Source of the DNA: Agroathelia rolfsii
Lineage: Eukaryota; Basidiomycota; Agaricomycetes; Amylocorticiales; Amylocorticiaceae
Assembly (NCBI GenBank): GCA_018343915.1
Contig: JABRWF010000002.1
Span: 1,612,001 to 1,676,000, forward strand
Length of the DNA stretch: 64,000 bases
Direction: 5' to 3'
The notes under the pieces were generated by a model. That model worked only from the letters and a program-made list of their open reading frames with translations. It ran no database searches and had not been told where the DNA came from. Numbering within the stretch: position 1 is the stretch's first letter; the number at the start of each line of letters is the position of its first letter. Made by a program: the position numbers and the translations under genes. Shown here in pieces: positions 60,201 to 64,000 of the stretch.

Positions 60201-62635
60201 ACGTGTGTCCCGAGCTCGTGCTCGAGGTGCTGATGACAGAGTCCCTCATCACGGGCAACGGTCTGTCCGTCTGCGGCGGCGGCGACGTCGTCACGGGCAC
60301 AAATGACGACGAACCCCTGGTGGACACATGTGTGAAGCCCTCCGCCAGTGCCGTGTCTTCCGGTGGCGTGCTCAGCTTGGCTATAGGCGATGTTTCCTGT
60401 GAGCTTCGCAGAGGCCGTAAGAGTGACGTGAGCCTGAAATGCGAGGAAGCCGAGGATGGCGACTTGTGGAGCGAAGATGCCGAGGGTGAAGGGGATGTTG
60501 GGTGGGCCTTGTCGCCGGACGTTGAGCCTTCTATAGAAGCAGCGGTGGTAGCAGGGGACCGAGCTGTTGTGTCGAGGACGGCACCCATAGTAGTTGAGAG
60601 CGGCGACGCACGATATGCACGAACTGCATCACGAATCTTATCGAGGGCGGTAGATATGTCATTAAAGTATGTGAAGAGGTAGGAGTCCACCGAGTGAGAC
60701 CGGGGATCATCCAGTACTTTGACTTCAATTGTCTCGCTAAAATCAAATGCAGAAGATTGTTCCACGTCGAGTATGGCAGAATAAGGAATGGCTATCTGTT
60801 GGGATTGGTGTTTCAAGAGAGGCACGCGAGGCCCAATAAGGGAGACATACCTTGACACTTTCGCCAGAGTTCTGAGCCTTAAAGATGACCTTCTGGATCG
60901 TCTTCACCCATGTATCACGACTTGTGGTAGAGTCAGCAGCCAGAGTAATACTCCTTTGATTCGTCCGCAGCTTGATGTTCTTGTCAGAGTGTGGCTCACA
61001 GGAGATAGCATAGCGCAGGTCGATCATTCCATGGGGAAAGTATGGATCCTAATTATTGAATACTCGGTGTTTAGAGCTAAAGCCGGAAGTCTAATTTAGG
61101 GATGCACATACCGAGGACGATTGATACCACGAAAGTACGTCATCCTTGAGCACAAACCAATGTCTGATCCAGCGCTTGGTCCTGTGGGCTTTCTTCCACA
61201 GGGAACCTGATCGGACCACTTGACCCTAGGAGTAGAGTTAGGAGGCTTCGAAGGAAATTGATGGCATGATCTACCTCTCGACTGGGCATGTGCGCAAAGA
61301 AGCACAGATACGAGTTTGTCAAGTACATGTATCCCTGAAGTACTGTTGGGGTTGATAGTAAGTATACAAGCTTGTTTCATAATCTCATAGACCATCACGT
61401 ACGAACAGATCGCAAGACGAAACATGGCATCTCTGCGGGGGTCAAGTCAGATATATATATAAAAGGAGCATATTTAAATATGTATTTTGATAATAACCTG
61501 CCAATACTTCTTCGATAGCGTCAATCTCGAAGACATCACGAAGTTTCAGCGCAAGCTGTGATCTCTTCTGCGCCTTGACGGTAGCCATACTGCCAGATCT
61601 AGTCATGACTGCACTTGGGAAGCCAAGATTTGGACTCCTTGGCTGAATTATCTTGTTCTGGAGCACGTTTGCATTTGGTTCAGGCAAGTCAGACGGACGC
61701 GGCGTCGGTGCTTCAAAGTCATCGGCTTCGGGTTCGCTCGTATATCTTTGTTCAGAGGACCCGGACTCGGGAATCTGGGTGTGCCTAAGAGTTTCAAAGT
61801 TATTTGAATTGGTCACGGATGTGTGTTCATGACGCCTGAAGCGGCCCAGAGAGCGGTAGATGGTATGTATGGAAGAAGCAATAGGGTCTATGCTTTATCA
61901 GAAGGGGGTTGTTATCTAGAACTGGGTCAGAGAGTCACGTACTAGGGGAGTCTTCATCATCGGACTCTGAGTGGATGGGGACTTGCTCAGCATGCGTGGT
62001 ATCATCATCGTGGTCTGGATCGTCGGTCCAGGGTATAGCTTGTAGCGCCTGTATAAGAGTCTGTGTGCCCATCCTCATCTGCAAGATAGTGAGTTTATGT
62101 ATTGTTCTTCTGTGCAAGAAGATGATAAACGACTGACGGAGGCATCGCCCCGGAAAGAGGTCAGCATAGAGCTGAGCGACAGGAAAGGAGCGTGCATAGA
62201 TGGTTCATCGTCTTGCTGCACTTCAGGAGGTGCACCAGTAGTAGCACTGGATGATGCCACTGGCCATTCTGTGAGAACTTGACAGATTGTACGGATGTCG
62301 GTAATCAGAATACCTTGCTCAGTCTCACGGCCTTTGTTCTTCCTGCTTACACTCAGCAGGCGTTTGGGGGACGATGAAGGATTGGACGAGGCCCTGGTTC
62401 CGGGAATGGAGAGCATTCCAGCCGTCTTGTCGAAAGCACGCTTTACGAAGCTGCCAGATGCAGAGAGCGATCTGTCGAGGGCGGAGGATTCATTTCCGGA
62501 CTTGTGCTCCTCCTTGTCCTTGTCCTTGTCGTTGTTGCTACTGCCTTGGAGGCCCAAGGCCTGTGGGGAAGTATCGATGGTCGGTGCCGCGGCCGGCTCG
62601 TGGAGAAAAGGGTTGATGGGCGGGCCTTGAGCCAT
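57223..62635 (-). CDS. ATG26: Sterol 3-beta-glucosyltransferase ATG26 (GRAM-PH-GT)
   Basis: UDP-glucose:sterol glucosyltransferase of the ATG26/UGT51 family; needed for large-scale pexophagy in some fungi. Minus-strand exons: 62635-62138, 62078-61943, 61887-61498, 61432-61403, 61342-61275, 61225-61112, 61048-60851, 60795-59922, 59866-59760, 59682-59143, 59083-58976, 58912-58752, 58693-58657, 58597-58574, 58514-57944, 57879-57689, 57612-57223 (1478 aa). Order: disordered N-terminus; GRAM start ([38 protein letters not shown]); PH domain ([29 protein letters not shown]); GRAM region split by a ~250-residue Ser/Thr-rich insert; GT1 domain with [13 protein letters not shown] near 947, ending [17 protein letters not shown] and [12 protein letters not shown] near 1275-1310. 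The exon of 24 nt codes MGGGYNYM. An in-frame Met at 62839 would add 68 residues. Confidence 0.94.
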
Positions 62636-63059
62636 CGTCGTCTCGGGCGTGCGTGTAGTCCGCGTGTCGATGGCGTCGATGATGTGAAGGAGGGGGAGAG
62701 ACGATGGGAATAGCAGTAATAGTGCCTTGGCGGCAAGGCCAGTACCAAGCCAGGCAGTAATAAGCGATGCAGCAGCAGCAGCAGCACTAGCAGCAGCAAG
62801 TATGCCCGCGGCGGGACAGATTGCTTCCGGAGAGTCCATATATGGAAAGCAAAGCCCCTGAAGCAAGAAGCCATGCAAAGAGCACGCTGCAGCCCCTCCC
62901 CTCCCTTTTGGCCGCTGCGGTTCCAACCTGGGCCACGGGCTGTTTGTTGCTGCTGGTGTGGTTTATAATAACCGTTCGTTATACGTACATATATCAGCCG
63001 GCTTGCATCCTCGCTCTTCCGCCCATTCACATCCTTAGTCTCTCGAACTCACTCCAGCC
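62636..63059. promoter_or_regulatory. Bidirectional promoter region ATG26 / SUR7-like
   Basis: A 424-bp gap between divergent starts. It contains a CAG-rich run near 62769-62790 and CT-rich sequence toward 63060. The ATG26 frame is open upstream here, with a Met at 62839, so part may be coding. Confidence 0.35.
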
Positions 63060-64000
63060 ATGCGAGGCGAAATATGCATCGGACTGGGCTCCCTCTTCTC
63101 GTACGACATCCCTACTACCCCGCCTCTGCCCTCTACTCACCACCACCACTACTACTAAACAACAGATTCACCGCCGTCTTGATCTTGATTTTTGCCCATG
63201 TGCGTTGTACGGCACTGAGCGTGGTATGACAAACATGCTCATATCTATATCTCTTATAGGTGGGACAGATTAGCACGGCATCATTGCCTCGGCAAATTTA
63301 CATGGTACGTTCAAGTTGCTTTTGCTCATACATGGCCTATGTGACTAAGAGTGTCTGTAGGTCCAAGTCAACATGTCTGGTTATCTGTAAGACATTACCA
63401 AAACTGCTGCTCTTGCTCGCCGTCACCTCACCTCGTCCAAATGCAGAAACGGCCTGCAGGCCCTCTACTATCCCAACGACATCGGGGGTCTCTACACCTC
63501 CAACGCCAGCGCCCCGCTGCAGCAACAGCAGGGCGTACGACAGCTCTACGACTTTGGCTTCTATTCTTACTGCGCCTACACCAATGCCACCGCCGGCATC
63601 TGCTCAAATCATTCCACCCCCTACGAGTTCAAGCCGTACAACTACATTTTGGCCGACATGACCACCAACTACTCCCAGCAGGTCACACCAAGCATTGTCT
63701 CGGGTAATTTCCGCAACAGCAACTCCCTTGGCTCCTCTTCGAGGGCGGGGTACTTCCTCGTCCTCCTGGGCACCATAGCCGCTGCGCTTGCGTTCATAAC
63801 GTTCGTATCATCCGCCTTCCTTTCTATAGAACACACACACACTCATGACGTCTATACCATCCACACAGCGGCTTCTTTACACACGGTGTCCCGTTCTTCA
63901 TCTCCACCAGCATGGCCATCCTCAGCACCATCTTCCTGCTCGTCGGCGCTGCAATATGGACAAGTTTGATCAACAAGGCATCCACCGTCAACCTGCTTAC
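63060..64000 (+). CDS. SUR7/PalI-family membrane protein (3' partial)
   Basis: Plasma-membrane protein of the SUR7/PalI family (eisosome or ambient-pH signalling); cut by the window end. Exons: 63060-63100, 63166-63199, 63260-63304, 63361-63386, 63447-63800, 63869->64000. The N-terminal hydrophobic helix is assembled across the first two introns (FTAVLILIFAHVGQIST). The extracellular loop has VQVNMSGYLNGLQALYYPND, then LYDFGFYSYCAYTNATAGICS, where the Cys pair and Gly-rich pattern fit the SUR7/PalI family. Two further helices follow (YFLVLLGTIAAALAFI and ISTSMAILSTIFLLVGAA), after which the window ends. Four of the five introns interrupt the first 50 codons. Confidence 0.82.
63831..63843 (+). 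repeat. (CA)n run in SUR7-like intron
   Basis: Short CA dinucleotide run in the last visible intron (63801-63868) of the SUR7/PalI-like gene. Confidence 0.7.

Noticed and set aside
59906..60682. Plus-strand open frame of 258 codons.
   Set aside because: Antisense to the Ser/Thr-rich insert exon of ATG26, whose minus-strand reading is supported by conserved motifs on both sides.
1..64000. Transposons, CRISPR arrays, tRNA or rRNA genes.
   Set aside because: None recognised by eye. Small RNA genes could be missed without a covariance-model search; a tRNAscan-SE or Infernal/Rfam run would settle this.

Overview
The window is nuclear DNA from a filamentous basidiomycete, most likely an Agaricomycete. 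Genes are dense and on both strands. Almost all are split by short introns of about 50-90 bp (GT-AG, with three GC-AG exceptions), and several exons are under 30 nt. Families typical of Agaricomycetes are present: a DUF6534 membrane protein, GT32-like DXD glycosyltransferases and a fungal CSL factor. I reconstructed 26 protein genes by joining exons by eye; reading phase closes in every complete model. Two of them (LSM5 and the DUF6534 gene) have exons so short that simple ORF calling misses them. I saw no rRNA, tRNA, CRISPR array, intact transposon or virus-like gene.

Layout. 1-5 kb: the 3' part of a BCK1-type MAPKKK (cell-wall integrity pathway), then PEX16 (peroxisome biogenesis). 5-11.5 kb: DNA2 nuclease-helicase on the minus strand, divergent from an MRH4-like mitochondrial DEAD-box helicase, with two ACGCGT boxes between them. 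12.8-18.8 kb: a TM7S3/TM198-like membrane protein with a long disordered tail, then a CSL (RBP-Jkappa-type) transcription factor. 19.3-21.7 kb: pyruvate kinase, 14 exons, including a 9-nt microexon. 21.9-27.8 kb: a tandem pair of type II membrane glycosyltransferases with identical intron layout. 28.1-31.3 kb: ribulose-phosphate 3-epimerase (two GC-AG introns), a small secreted or anchored protein, and COX13.

31.5-38.3 kb: RPN2 (proteasome), importin alpha (one GC-AG intron) and LSM5 (U6 snRNP and mRNA decay). 38.9-40.7 kb: the 15-exon DUF6534 protein, followed by a 1.4-kb AT-rich gap. 42.1-47 kb: a nitrilase, an unrecognised 204-residue protein and a CDC3-type septin. 47.5-53 kb: an MTR10/transportin-SR karyopherin and the succinyl-CoA ligase alpha subunit. 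53.2-57.1 kb: mitoribosomal protein mS35, divergent over only 90 bp from a DUF866/CZIB protein, then a 2-oxoglutarate oxygenase. 57.2-64 kb: ATG26-type sterol glucosyltransferase (17 exons), then the 5' part of a SUR7/PalI-family membrane protein cut by the window end.

This is mostly conserved housekeeping sequence. I found no obvious new multigene system. The items most worth a second look are the splicing oddities (GC-AG introns, microexons, genes made of tiny exons), the duplicated glycosyltransferase pair, the ACGCGT elements in two bidirectional promoters, the fungal CSL gene and the AT-rich gap with an inverted repeat.
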